Assembly: GCA_943789025.1 (NCBI GenBank)
Contig: CALSSN010000021.1
Coordinates: forward strand, 19,137 to 83,136
Length of the DNA: 64,000 nt
Direction of reading: 5' to 3'
Source of the DNA: an uncultured Verrucomicrobiales bacterium
GTDB taxonomy: Bacteria; Verrucomicrobiota; Verrucomicrobiia; Verrucomicrobiales; DEV007
Shown one piece after another: positions 56,924 through 64,000 of this stretch. The translations under genes and the position numbers were made by a program. Position 1 is the stretch's first letter. The number at the start of each line of letters is the position of its first letter. The notes below the pieces were generated by a model. That model saw only the letters and a program-made list of their open reading frames with translations. It made no database searches and was not told the DNA's origin.

Positions 56924-57703
56924 ATGGTCACTGAACACTACCGACAAGAGCAGGTTATTTTCCAGGAAGGTGAAAAATCCCAGGAAGCCTACTTCATCGT
57001 CAACGGACTCGTTGAAATCGCAATCCACACCGCGCACGGGCAGCAAACCGTCGGGCGACTCGGGCCCGGAGAAATCTTCGGCGAAATGGGCATGATTATG
57101 GATCGGCCGCGCTCCGCCACCGCAACGGCCCTGGAAAATACTACGGTTGAAACCATCAACGAGGCAGAATTCGAAACCCAGATCATCCAGCGCAGCGACC
57201 GCCTTCACGTCTACCTTGCCACCCTTTTTGAGCGGATTCGAAAAACCGATCTTCTGCTCAACACAAACTCCCAACCCCCTGCGCCGGCCGCCGCGCCACC
57301 GACCACAAAGAAAAAGCCCTCGTTCCGTGTCAGACTCCTCTCGCATTACCACGCGTCTGACATGAAGCACCTCCCGATCGATACGACGATCACCAAACTT
57401 CCCTTCCGCCTCGGTCGTAGCCTCCCCGGCAGCAGCAACTCGCCCCTCGCCCGCAACGACCTCGTCATCGAGGAGCACGAGTCGCAGGACATCTCCCGTA
57501 ACCATTGTGAGATCGATTTCGAGTTCGGCCACTTCATTGTTCGGGACAGCGGCAGCAGGCTCGGATCCTGGGTCAACGGCACGCATGTCTCGGTCGATGC
57601 AGGCCGCATTTCCACCCCGCTCGAGCTCGGAGAAAACACCCTCGTTCTCGGTAACAGGGACAGCCCGCACCGCTTCTCCATCACCGTTGAGGCAATGGAC
57701 TGA
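56924..57703 (+). CDS. Cyclic-nucleotide-binding domain plus FHA domain protein
   Basis: Residues ~5-110 form a cNMP-binding (CAP_ED) domain: IFQEGEKSQEAYFIVNGLVE, then the phosphate cassette GEIFGEMGMIMDRPRSATATA. A Pro/Ala linker follows, then an FHA domain (about residues 155-255) with RLGRSL, the SRNHCEIDF motif, and DSGSRLGSWVNGTHV, which bind phosphothreonine peptides. There is no DNA-binding domain. AAGGGG precedes the ATG. It lies 320 bases before the symporter pair on the same strand; it may sense cNMP and bind a protein phosphorylated by a Ser/Thr kinase. Role inferred. Confidence 0.9.
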   Translation: MVTEHYRQEQVIFQEGEKSQEAYFIVNGLVEIAIHTAHGQQTVGRLGPGEIFGEMGMIMDRPRSATATALENTTVETINEAEFETQIIQRSDRLHVYLATLFERIRKTDLLLNTNSQPPAPAAAPPTTKKKPSFRVRLLSHYHASDMKHLPIDTTITKLPFRLGRSLPGSSNSPLARNDLVIEEHESQDISRNHCEIDFEFGHFIVRDSGSRLGSWVNGTHVSVDAGRISTPLELGENTLVLGNRDSPHRFSITVEAMD

Positions 57704-58023
57704 TTGCCAAAGCAAGGCTCGTCAAAGGCGCAACCACCTGCTCCACGAAGGGAATCCCATCGCGCAATCGAGAAGGAGAGCAAGCACCGCCATAGCGAAA
57801 CAAGCACCACAGGACCGACGGGGTAGAGGGCTCCGGTGAGCTCGCTCACGCAGTGCAATCGAGGCCACGGCACTCGCCGGTGAATTTGTCTTGCAATGAG
57901 CACTGCAAGGGATCATCAAAAAAGGTTCGAATATGCAAGGCAAGTGCACGCGGGCAATTATCTGCCCTTTTTGCTTGCCTTCATGCCTCTTCATCCGCTA
58001 AACCGCAGAGAGTCCCATTACGT
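57704..58023. other. 320-base gap before the symporter genes
   Basis: No gene, clear terminator or obvious promoter was seen here. The open frame that runs into the small symporter subunit from 57853 is not conserved before the ATG at 58024. Confidence 0.5.
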
Positions 58024-58305
58024 ATGAGTGAACACGATCCGAAAGCCTACCGCCGCGACTGCCTCAAAATCCTCCTCGCTCTCCTCAGTGTCTGGTTCTT
58101 TGCCAGCTATGGGTGCGCGATTCTTTTCCGCGAATGGCTCGACGCCAATCTGCCGACCGTCGGGAGTGCTCCTTTCGGGTTCTGGATGTCCCAGCAGGGG
58201 TCAATCATCACCTTCATCCTTCTCCTCATCGTCTACCGTCTCCTCATGAGCCGGATCGACGCCAAACACGGACTGGTCGACGAGAAACACCAGAACGAGA
58301 ACTAA
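58024..58305 (+). CDS. Sodium/substrate symporter small subunit (DUF4212)
   Basis: The 93-residue protein has two membrane helices ([20 protein letters not shown] and [17 protein letters not shown]) and the DUF4212 features [13 protein letters not shown] and [11 protein letters not shown]. It is the usual small partner of acetate-type SSS symporters. It is followed 61 bases later by the large subunit. The ATG 58024 matches family members; the open frame starts further upstream. Confidence 0.9.
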   Translation: MSEHDPKAYRRDCLKILLALLSVWFFASYGCAILFREWLDANLPTVGSAPFGFWMSQQGSIITFILLLIVYRLLMSRIDAKHGLVDEKHQNEN

Positions 58306-58340
58306 AGCGCCTCACTGTCGCAGTCTTTTTTCCACTTCCC

Positions 58341-58360
58341 TCCCCCTCCCCCTCCCCCTC
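58341..58360. repeat. Hexanucleotide (TCCCCC) repeat in front of the symporter start
   Basis: Three TCCCCC units and a partial fourth end six bases before the ATG of the large symporter subunit, exactly where a Shine-Dalgarno would lie. No purine-rich site is present. Confidence 0.88.
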
Positions 58361-58366
58361 CATCGC

Positions 58367-60199
58367 ATGAGCCAAGACTTCTGGAACTTTCTCTTCATCG
58401 GCTGCTCCTTCGCCGTCTACATCATTATCGCCATCCGCTCCCGCGCCGCCTCGACCCGGGAGTTCTACGTTGCCGGTCAGGGGGTTTCACCCTTCGCCAA
58501 CGGGATGGCCACTGCCGCCGACTGGATGTCTGCAGCCACCTTCATCTCCATGGCGGGCACCATCGCCATCTCAGGCTACGATGCCGGCCGTTTTCTCATG
58601 GGGTGGACCGGCGGCTACGTTCTCCTCACCATCCTGATGGTTCCCTTCCTCCGGAAGTTCGGCAAAGCCACCATCCCTGACTTCATCGGCGACCGTTACT
58701 ACTCGGATTTCGCCCGGGTTGTCGCGGTCGTCTGCGCCATCTTCATCTGTCTCACCTACATCATGGGGCAGATGCGGGGAGTGGGAGTGGTCTTCTCCCA
58801 GCTCTTCGGTATCGAAATCTGGCTGGGCGTCATCATCGGAGGCGCCATCGTCTTCCTCTACGCTGGTCTGGGCGGAATGAAGGGCATCACCTACACGCAG
58901 GTGGCGCAGTACTGTGTGATGGCCTTTTCCTACACCCTGCCCGCCATCCTCATCGCCATGGCCCTGACCGGGAATTTTATCCCCCAGCTCGGTCTGATCA
59001 GCACCACGACCGACGCTGCGGGCAACGCCGTCCCATTCCTCCAGAAGCTTAACAACATCAATACCGAACTCGGCTTCAGCGAATACACGGCAGGAAAGAT
59101 GTCGACACTCAACATGTTCTGTATCACCGCTGCCCTGATGGCCGGGACAGCCGGACTCCCCCACGTCATCGTGCGCTTCTTCACCGTCAAGGACGTTCGG
59201 GCCGTGCGCACCTCGTGCTGCTGGACTCTCGCTTTCATCGGGGTCATTTACCTCACCGCTCCCGCCATCGGCGCCTTCGCCCGGGTCAACCTCATCGAGA
59301 AACTCCACAACACCTCGTACACTGAGGCTCCCTACTGGTTCGCAGAATTTGAAGAGACCGGTCAGATGGCCTGGGTGGACAAAAACGGCGACGGCAAAAT
59401 CCAGTATTTCGGGCCGGGTAAGTCAGAGGCGGGTACTTCTGCTGCTTTCGCAGGCAAGCCGAAGCACCAACTCGACGGCGAGAATGACAAGATGCGCGGC
59501 ACCCATGGGGAGTATCTCTTCACCAACAAAGTTGACCCGAGTAACCCGAACGAGCTCTACTTCGGCAACGACATCATGGTGATGGCCAACCCGCACATGG
59601 GGGGGCTTCCCAAGTGGGTAATCGGACTGCTCATGGCTGGCTGCATCGCTGCGGCACTCTCTACCGCAGCAGGGCTCCTGCTTGTTCTTTCTACTTCCAT
59701 TTCCCACGACCTGATGAAGAAAATCATCAGGCCGACCCTCACCGACCGGGAGGAAATACGCTGGGCGCGTATCGCTTCATTCGTCTCGCTCATCGTAGCA
59801 ATCTATTTCGGAATCAACCCACCCTCCGCCTTCATCGCCAAGACTGTCGCCTTCGCCTTCGGGCTGGCCGCTTCGTCATTCTTCCCCACCCTCCTCATCG
59901 GCATCTTCTCGAAGCGGATCGGGAACCGCGCCGCCATGGCCGGGATGATCACAGGCATAGCTTTCACCCTGAGCTACATCATCTACTTCCAGTTCAACAT
60001 TCCGTACATCGGGAAGGGAACCCCTGACCAGTATCTTTTCGGCATCACGCCCGAGGGGATCGGCTTCGTCGGCATGCTTATCAACTTCGCCGTCACCCTC
60101 GGCCTCGGATACTTGCTCCCGGCCCCGCCGGAGATCATCCAGAAAATGGTCGACCGGATCCACGTCCCCACCGGAGCGGGGAGCGCGAGCAACCACTAA
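58367..60199 (+). CDS. Sodium:solute symporter, acetate-type (ActP/VC_2705-like)
   Basis: The 610-residue SSS-family protein has ~13 membrane helices. Family marks are [54 protein letters not shown] and the C-terminal [20 protein letters not shown] and [16 protein letters not shown] ~70-residue soluble insertion near residues 320-410 holds a [12 protein letters not shown] loop, which looks like an EF-hand-type calcium site. Members import acetate or other short carboxylates with sodium. The stop codon lies inside a 7-base repeat shared with the convergent next gene. Confidence 0.92.
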   Translation: MSQDFWNFLFIGCSFAVYIIIAIRSRAASTREFYVAGQGVSPFANGMATAADWMSAATFISMAGTIAISGYDAGRFLMGWTGGYVLLTILMVPFLRKFGKATIPDFIGDRYYSDFARVVAVVCAIFICLTYIMGQMRGVGVVFSQLFGIEIWLGVIIGGAIVFLYAGLGGMKGITYTQVAQYCVMAFSYTLPAILIAMALTGNFIPQLGLISTTTDAAGNAVPFLQKLNNINTELGFSEYTAGKMSTLNMFCITAALMAGTAGLPHVIVRFFTVKDVRAVRTSCCWTLAFIGVIYLTAPAIGAFARVNLIEKLHNTSYTEAPYWFAEFEETGQMAWVDKNGDGKIQYFGPGKSEAGTSAAFAGKPKHQLDGENDKMRGTHGEYLFTNKVDPSNPNELYFGNDIMVMANPHMGGLPKWVIGLLMAGCIAAALSTAAGLLLVLSTSISHDLMKKIIRPTLTDREEIRWARIASFVSLIVAIYFGINPPSAFIAKTVAFAFGLAASSFFPTLLIGIFSKRIGNRAAMAGMITGIAFTLSYIIYFQFNIPYIGKGTPDQYLFGITPEGIGFVGMLINFAVTLGLGYLLPAPPEIIQKMVDRIHVPTGAGSASNH

Positions 60200-60221
60200 C
60201 CACTAACCACCTAACCACTAA
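60191..60221. repeat. Four AACCACT-like units at a convergent gene junction
   Basis: Units AACCACT, AACCACT, AACCACC and TAACCACT lie head to tail. The TAA at 60197-60199 ends the symporter and the CTA at 60218-60220 is the complement of the TAG that ends the convergent glycosyltransferase. The repeat thus supplies both stop codons. Confidence 0.88.
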
Positions 60222-61210
60222 GAGGGCGTCATTTTTCCTGCAGCACCACCGAGCAGCTCCAGCCAGCCACGGGTTTCCAACTCGGAGGTGAAACGGGACG
60301 AGCGTTCCCGTGAGGCCTTTGCGAGTTGCTTGAGGAAGGCAGCGTCTTCTTTCGCCCGGCGGAGCAAAGCCGCCAGCGCCAGCGCATCGCCCACTGGAAA
60401 GAGCCCGGGATAGTCCTTCCCGAGCATCCCGGTGTTTCCAGGAATGGCCGTGGCAAAGACAGGCAGACCGATATGGAGCGCCTCGCAGATCGCGTTCGCC
60501 CCGCCCTCCATGAACGAGGTGTTGATCATCAAGTGGGAGGTGGCAGCCAGCTCCACCGCTTCCCGGTGCGGGACCTCGCCGAGCCAGCGAAAACGCGGCT
60601 CACGGAGGCAGTGCTCGCGTGCACGTCTCCCCCAACCTGCCTCGGCCTCAGCCCCGACATGAACGACCTCAAGGTCCTCAAGGTCAGGGAGAAGCTCGAG
60701 CGCCTGCACGGTCAAAAACGGGTCTTTCTGCGCCCGGAGGTGGGCCACTGCGATGGCACGGAAGCTCTCGTTCGCGACCGGCGGCGCCCAATCCGGGACC
60801 CTGATGGCGAGCGACTTCGGGATCACCCTGACCTTGTGACGCACCGCTGAGGGGACCGCATCCACAAGCCCCTCGTTAGCTACCACCAGCGAGTCGGCCG
60901 CTTCCATCGCCGGAAGCGGACGTGGATCACCCTCGGAAAGACAGCGAAAGAGGTCGGATCCCGGGAGAAGCAGGTGCCTGGGCCGGCCGGGGAAATTTTT
61001 GGCAAACTGCTCCATGGCAGCAACCGAGCGGCAGGCGTGGAGAGCGATCAAGGCACTGGCCTCGAGCTGGCCTCGTTTCGGGATTTCCTCGACGGCGCGC
61101 GCAGGGATACCCGCATGCCTTAGGAGTAGGGCAATCCGCTTTGCGGAGACCGTGTTTCCCTGGAGAGACTCCAGCGGGAAAGGCGTAAAAACAATGACTT
61201 CCTCTTCCAA
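60218..61210 (-). CDS. SenB-like glycosyltransferase (TIGR04348 type)
   Basis: The 330-residue GT-B-like protein has the signature layout of the TIGR04348 group: NTVSAKRIALLLRHAG, LIALHACRSVAAME, LLLPGSDLFRCL, IAVAHLRAQKDPF, FRWLGEVPHREA and MEGGANAICEALHIGLPVFA, with GMLGKDYPGLFPVGDA after it. SenB of this family makes a selenosugar in selenoneine synthesis; other members have no known role. Neither a SenA (ergothioneine-type) nor a SenC/SelD-like gene is in the window, so the substrate is open. The start is a TTG with GGGGGAG just upstream. Confidence 0.8.
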   Translation of the reverse strand: MEEEVIVFTPFPLESLQGNTVSAKRIALLLRHAGIPARAVEEIPKRGQLEASALIALHACRSVAAMEQFAKNFPGRPRHLLLPGSDLFRCLSEGDPRPLPAMEAADSLVVANEGLVDAVPSAVRHKVRVIPKSLAIRVPDWAPPVANESFRAIAVAHLRAQKDPFLTVQALELLPDLEDLEVVHVGAEAEAGWGRRAREHCLREPRFRWLGEVPHREAVELAATSHLMINTSFMEGGANAICEALHIGLPVFATAIPGNTGMLGKDYPGLFPVGDALALAALLRRAKEDAAFLKQLAKASRERSSRFTSELETRGWLELLGGAAGKMTPS

Positions 61211-61330
61211 TCTCCCCCTACTTCACTCTGCTTTCTCCTTGGTTCAAGGAAGGAGCGCTTTTTCCCTGACCCGCCGACCTGCTGACCCGCCTGCCAGGCA
61301 GTCGTTTCAGGGCGTCCTTCTGCAGCATTC

Positions 61331-61819
61331 TCAGTGCTTGCTGGCGTCCTCTCCGGAAAGCTTCCGTAAATCAAAATCCGGCGAGACTTCGATCGGTTCC
61401 CATCGACGGTCCACATTGAGCCGGAAAGAACCGATCCAGCTTTTCCCCAACCAGTCTCCCGGCGGGACCAGCGAGAGCCGCCTTGCGTCCTGCGGTTTTC
61501 TCCCATCGTAGAGGTGGTAGATATCTCCCATCACCGGCTCGAAAGAAAATTCTGACTCGTAGACGAGCTTGTTCCAGTTGAAGTCGTCAATCACCTGCTC
61601 GTAGCGCTCCTTGAGTTCCTGCAGCTGCTGCTTGAGCTCTTTTTCTACCTGGCTGGCTCCGCGACTACGAAAAGTCGTCAGGTCATTCGGGACAATCTTC
61701 GGGCTCAAGGTGGAGCTCGGATATGGCAGGTAACTGGACCGATTGGCCACCGTCTCTGACTCCCCTTCCTGACTTTTTTCTTCCTCCTGCTTTTTCTCGC
61801 GCGACATCTGATCAATCAT
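61331..61819 (-). CDS. DUF2452 family protein
   Basis: The 162-residue protein has a disordered Glu/Ser-rich N-terminus (~45 residues), a predicted helix (VEKELKQQLQELKERYEQVI) and the DUF2452 core with DDFNWNKLVYESEFSFEPV, GDIYHLYDG and LVPPGDWLGKSWIGSFRLN. It is cytoplasmic, function unknown. The ATG at 61819 has GGGAGG nine bases upstream, a better start than the one at 61843. It is divergent from the next lipoprotein gene. Confidence 0.85.
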   Translation of the reverse strand: MIDQMSREKKQEEEKSQEGESETVANRSSYLPYPSSTLSPKIVPNDLTTFRSRGASQVEKELKQQLQELKERYEQVIDDFNWNKLVYESEFSFEPVMGDIYHLYDGRKPQDARRLSLVPPGDWLGKSWIGSFRLNVDRRWEPIEVSPDFDLRKLSGEDASKH

Positions 61820-61900
61820 AGACTCGGACCTCCCACAGTTCAAAACGATCTCAAGGGCCGACAGGTTGCAGGAATCTCAGGAGGGAGGTAATGTTCTGTA

Positions 61901-62431
61901 ATGTTTGAATTTCTTCTCCCCAGCCGAAGCAGTCTGCCTGTTTTGCTGGCTCTCCTCCTGAGTGCATGTAGCAGCACTGTACCCAACCGTCAGGATTTCA
62001 AGCGTTACGACAAGCAATACAGCATGATGATCGCCAAAGACATCGACAAGCTCCAGGGGAAGTATGCCGCAGGCAAGATCACGGAGGCAGAACTTGAGGC
62101 TCAGATCGCGTCCTTGGAAGCCGAGCGCTACGCCCGCGTCAATGACCTCGTCCATTACAGTTATCTGCTGAAGCAGAATTATACCCGCAGCATGGGTATT
62201 CCGATCGGGCAAGCCATGGGCTCGCGCCTTCCCGCTTACGGAGCCAGAGGGGGAACTCCGACCGCAAGCTCTTACCTGAATTCTCCCTATCCTGGAGGTC
62301 CTGTGCCGGGCGCTTCCTATGGAAGCGGCGCCTACCCAGTAAGGCCATTCGGGAATCCCTCGATGGGGCCCTCTGCGCAAGGCTCCTTCAGGAGCTCACA
62401 ACGCAGAACTTCCTCCAGCTATGCGCGCTGA
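61901..62431 (+). CDS. Small hypothetical lipoprotein
   Basis: The 176-residue product has a clear lipoprotein signal (LPVLLALLLSACSS, Cys near residue 23), a helical domain (MMIAKDIDKLQGKYAAGKIT, EAELEAQIASLEAERYARVN), and a Gly/Pro/Tyr/Ser-rich C-terminus that is probably disordered. No family is recognised. The ribosome-binding site GGAGGGAGG is shared with a 5-codon open frame (61891-61908) whose stop overlaps this ATG out of frame. Confidence 0.72.
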   Translation: MFEFLLPSRSSLPVLLALLLSACSSTVPNRQDFKRYDKQYSMMIAKDIDKLQGKYAAGKITEAELEAQIASLEAERYARVNDLVHYSYLLKQNYTRSMGIPIGQAMGSRLPAYGARGGTPTASSYLNSPYPGGPVPGASYGSGAYPVRPFGNPSMGPSAQGSFRSSQRRTSSSYAR

Positions 62432-62564
62432 GGCTTTTATCTAATCGGATGCCTGATGTAAAAAAATCCACTTTCTCACTACAGCTCCCCTGCTCCCCCT
62501 GCTTCCCCGGCAGCACCCTTCTCGTTATTCGCTCCGATCACGAGGCACGTGATCTCACCAGGCG

Positions 62565-64000
62565 ATGAAGAACCCTCAACCCGAGCCCCAGAGTTTGGCC
62601 GATCCGAGCCGCAAACGCAGGAAGCTTCGAGTCCTTCTTTTTTCGCTGCTGAGTCTTGGCCTGCTTCTCTTCGTCGCCATTTCTGGCCTCAGCTATTACG
62701 GATACACCCGCCGGGTAGCCCCTGCTCAATGAAGCTTCCGAACGGTTTGACCTTCCCTTCGACATCTCGATAGAAAATCTTTTTTTTCTCGGAACAGATA
62801 CAATCCAGTTCGTCGGGGTCGAAGCCCGGGATAACAAGACCGGCCGCCTTGCCCTGCGCTCTGAGCAAACCACCTGGCAATTTAAACTTTGGGACTTAAA
62901 AAATGGGAACTTTGGCAAACTGGCGCTTCATACTGCGCAACTCGCTCTCACTCCGGAAGACATCGAACTCCTCAAGGGCGCTGAGCCTTCCTCCCGTGAC
63001 AGCATCCCCAGTCCCGCTAAAACGCCCAACAAGTCGCGCAGAAACCGGATTCATCCTCGACGCGATCTCCCTTCAGGACTTCGCCTTCAGCTACTCCGGA
63101 GACAGCACAATCCCCGCTCTTGCAGGAACACTCGACTGGGAGGGGGACAGCCTGAGTTTTTCCGAAGCCAAGGGGTTTCTCGCTGCCAGCCAGAAACTTC
63201 GGTTCACTGACCTTGTCATAGACGGGAAGACACCGGACAAGCTCGAGCCAGCGATCACAGCCGTCTTCCCCGCGCTCAGGATCGAGCTGACAGAAGCCAC
63301 CAACGAACGGTTCCACTTCCATCAAATCGAGGGTCGCTGCCGACGCCTTCTTCGGTGACCCTCGAGGCACTGCTGCATCGGTTTAATGGTGACCCGGCGA
63401 GGACAAAAGATGGCGACCGCCACCACCCCCGCCACAGTTGTCATCGACAAAGTCTCCCTCTCTGCCGAGAGCCTTCACCTTGTTGCAATCGACACGCCTG
63501 AGCACGGGCCGATCGCGTTTGCAGGTGGCCTCACGATCGCCGCAAGCGATCTGGTGGTGCGAGGGCAACGAGGGGGGCGATTGGCAAGCTTTGCGCTTCT
63601 GTCACGGACGCGCAGGTCGACGTGCCGCTCCACGAGGGAAGCCGACTTTGCATGCGCCGAAATCGCGATTGATGCCCACGCTTCGTGGGGAGAAAAAGCA
63701 ACGCAGATTGAGATCTCGCATCTCGCCCCTGTCAGCCCCGATCCTGGCTCTTAATCTGAGCGCAACTGACCCGGAAAAGAAGCCTGCGAACTTCGAACCC
63801 ACCCAGAAGAAACCCTCTCCGAGCCAGCAGAACCCTGCACCGTTTTCGGTCAGCCTCGGAGACCTTCAAATCCAGAAGGCTAAACTCGCTCTCAGCAGGG
63901 ATCATCATCAAGCGATAACGCAACTCACCGCTGACTTCGCAGTGATGGCCAAGGACTGGGAGTGGAGGAGCGACCGGCCGGGGAGGCTTCCTGATTCTCT
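62565..64000 (+). pseudogene. AsmA-like membrane protein, multiply frameshifted and cut by the window end
   Basis: The gene starts at ATG 62565 with a basic cytoplasmic end and one membrane helix (LLFSLLSLGLLLFVAISGLS). It is then broken: frame changes occur near 62715, 63035, 63334-63400, 63600-63655 and 63735. Joined pieces read as one beta-rich periplasmic protein (LPFDISIENLFFLGTD, then ISLQDFAFSYSGDST, then VVIDKVSLSAESLHLVAID, then FSVSLGDLQIQKAKLAL) of the AsmA/DUF3971 style, resembling the product near 49.6-51.1 kb. Five or more breaks in 1.4 kb mean either a decaying gene or poor consensus near a sequence end. The 3' end is not in the window. Confidence 0.6.

Noticed and set aside
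56678..57715. 345-codon open frame on the minus strand
   Set aside because: It lies antisense to the cNMP/FHA gene, which has clear domains; the antisense product has no recognisable motif.
58571..59308. 245-codon Asp/Glu/His-rich minus-strand frame
   Set aside because: It is the antisense of membrane-helix codons of the symporter.
60218..61210. A selenoneine biosynthesis cluster
   Set aside because: Only a SenB-like gene is present; no SenA or SenC/SelD-like neighbour within the window.

Overview
The window reads like a chromosomal segment of a member of the Verrucomicrobiota. The main clues are an Amuc_1098-type type IV pilus secretin, pseudopilins with a GFTLIELLVVI head, a DksA/TraR protein with a long Lys-Ala-Pro tail, a Cys-less S18 with a Zn-independent L33, and a PUR-alpha-like DUF3276 protein. 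Composition is moderately GC-rich. Many genes lack an obvious Shine-Dalgarno sequence. No insertion sequence, prophage or CRISPR array was seen. The taxonomic call is inference from gene content.

Layout. 1-11 kb: the 3' end of an FG-GAP/ASPIC protein, a nucleotidyltransferase-GHMP kinase fusion, a dksA-like / rpmG / rpsR group, an SLC13-type transporter and smc. 11-18 kb: a sulfotransferase-like gene, tRNA-Arg(TCT), ftsK, a DUF2064 glycosyltransferase-like gene with manA, a DUF3276 gene and trpS. 18-25 kb: a TetR-regulated tripartite RND efflux operon with a palindrome at its head. 25-31 kb: a nif3-mag pair, ychF and a SNF2-family helicase. 31-37 kb: clpP-clpX-lipoprotein, glutamate dehydrogenase, a secreted esterase and pcm. 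37-43 kb: a signalling block of a hybrid histidine kinase (two REC domains and an HPt), a Ser/Thr kinase carrying an HPt-like domain without its histidine, and a lone response regulator. 43-53 kb: an envelope/secretion block with a catalytically degenerate L,D-transpeptidase-like protein, a large single-pass Ig/FN3-like protein, the secretin, an AsmA-like protein and two tandem pseudopilins. 53-64 kb: a membrane spermidine-synthase-like fusion, a cNMP-binding/FHA protein, an acetate-type sodium symporter pair, a SenB-like glycosyltransferase, a DUF2452 protein, a lipoprotein and a heavily frameshifted membrane protein running off the end.

A strong technical signal runs through the window. Several otherwise well conserved genes (outer-membrane efflux protein, SNF2 helicase twice, clpX, gdh, second pseudopilin, last gene many times) are split by single-base frameshifts. 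Several of these lie in homopolymers. I read most of them as consensus-sequence errors; the last gene could also be a true pseudogene. Short tandem repeats (4-8 bp units) sit in many intergenic gaps. One of them supplies the stop codons of two convergent genes.

The most unusual biology I can support is: the Ser/Thr kinase with a pseudo-HPt domain beside a full phosphorelay kinase; the DksA-like protein with a histone-H1-like tail of about 42 units; the L,D-transpeptidase fold with SHGC changed to TSGD; the nucleotidyltransferase-GHMP kinase fusion; and the cNMP/FHA protein next to a sodium/acetate-type symporter. I did not find a clear, wholly new multi-gene defence or mobile system.
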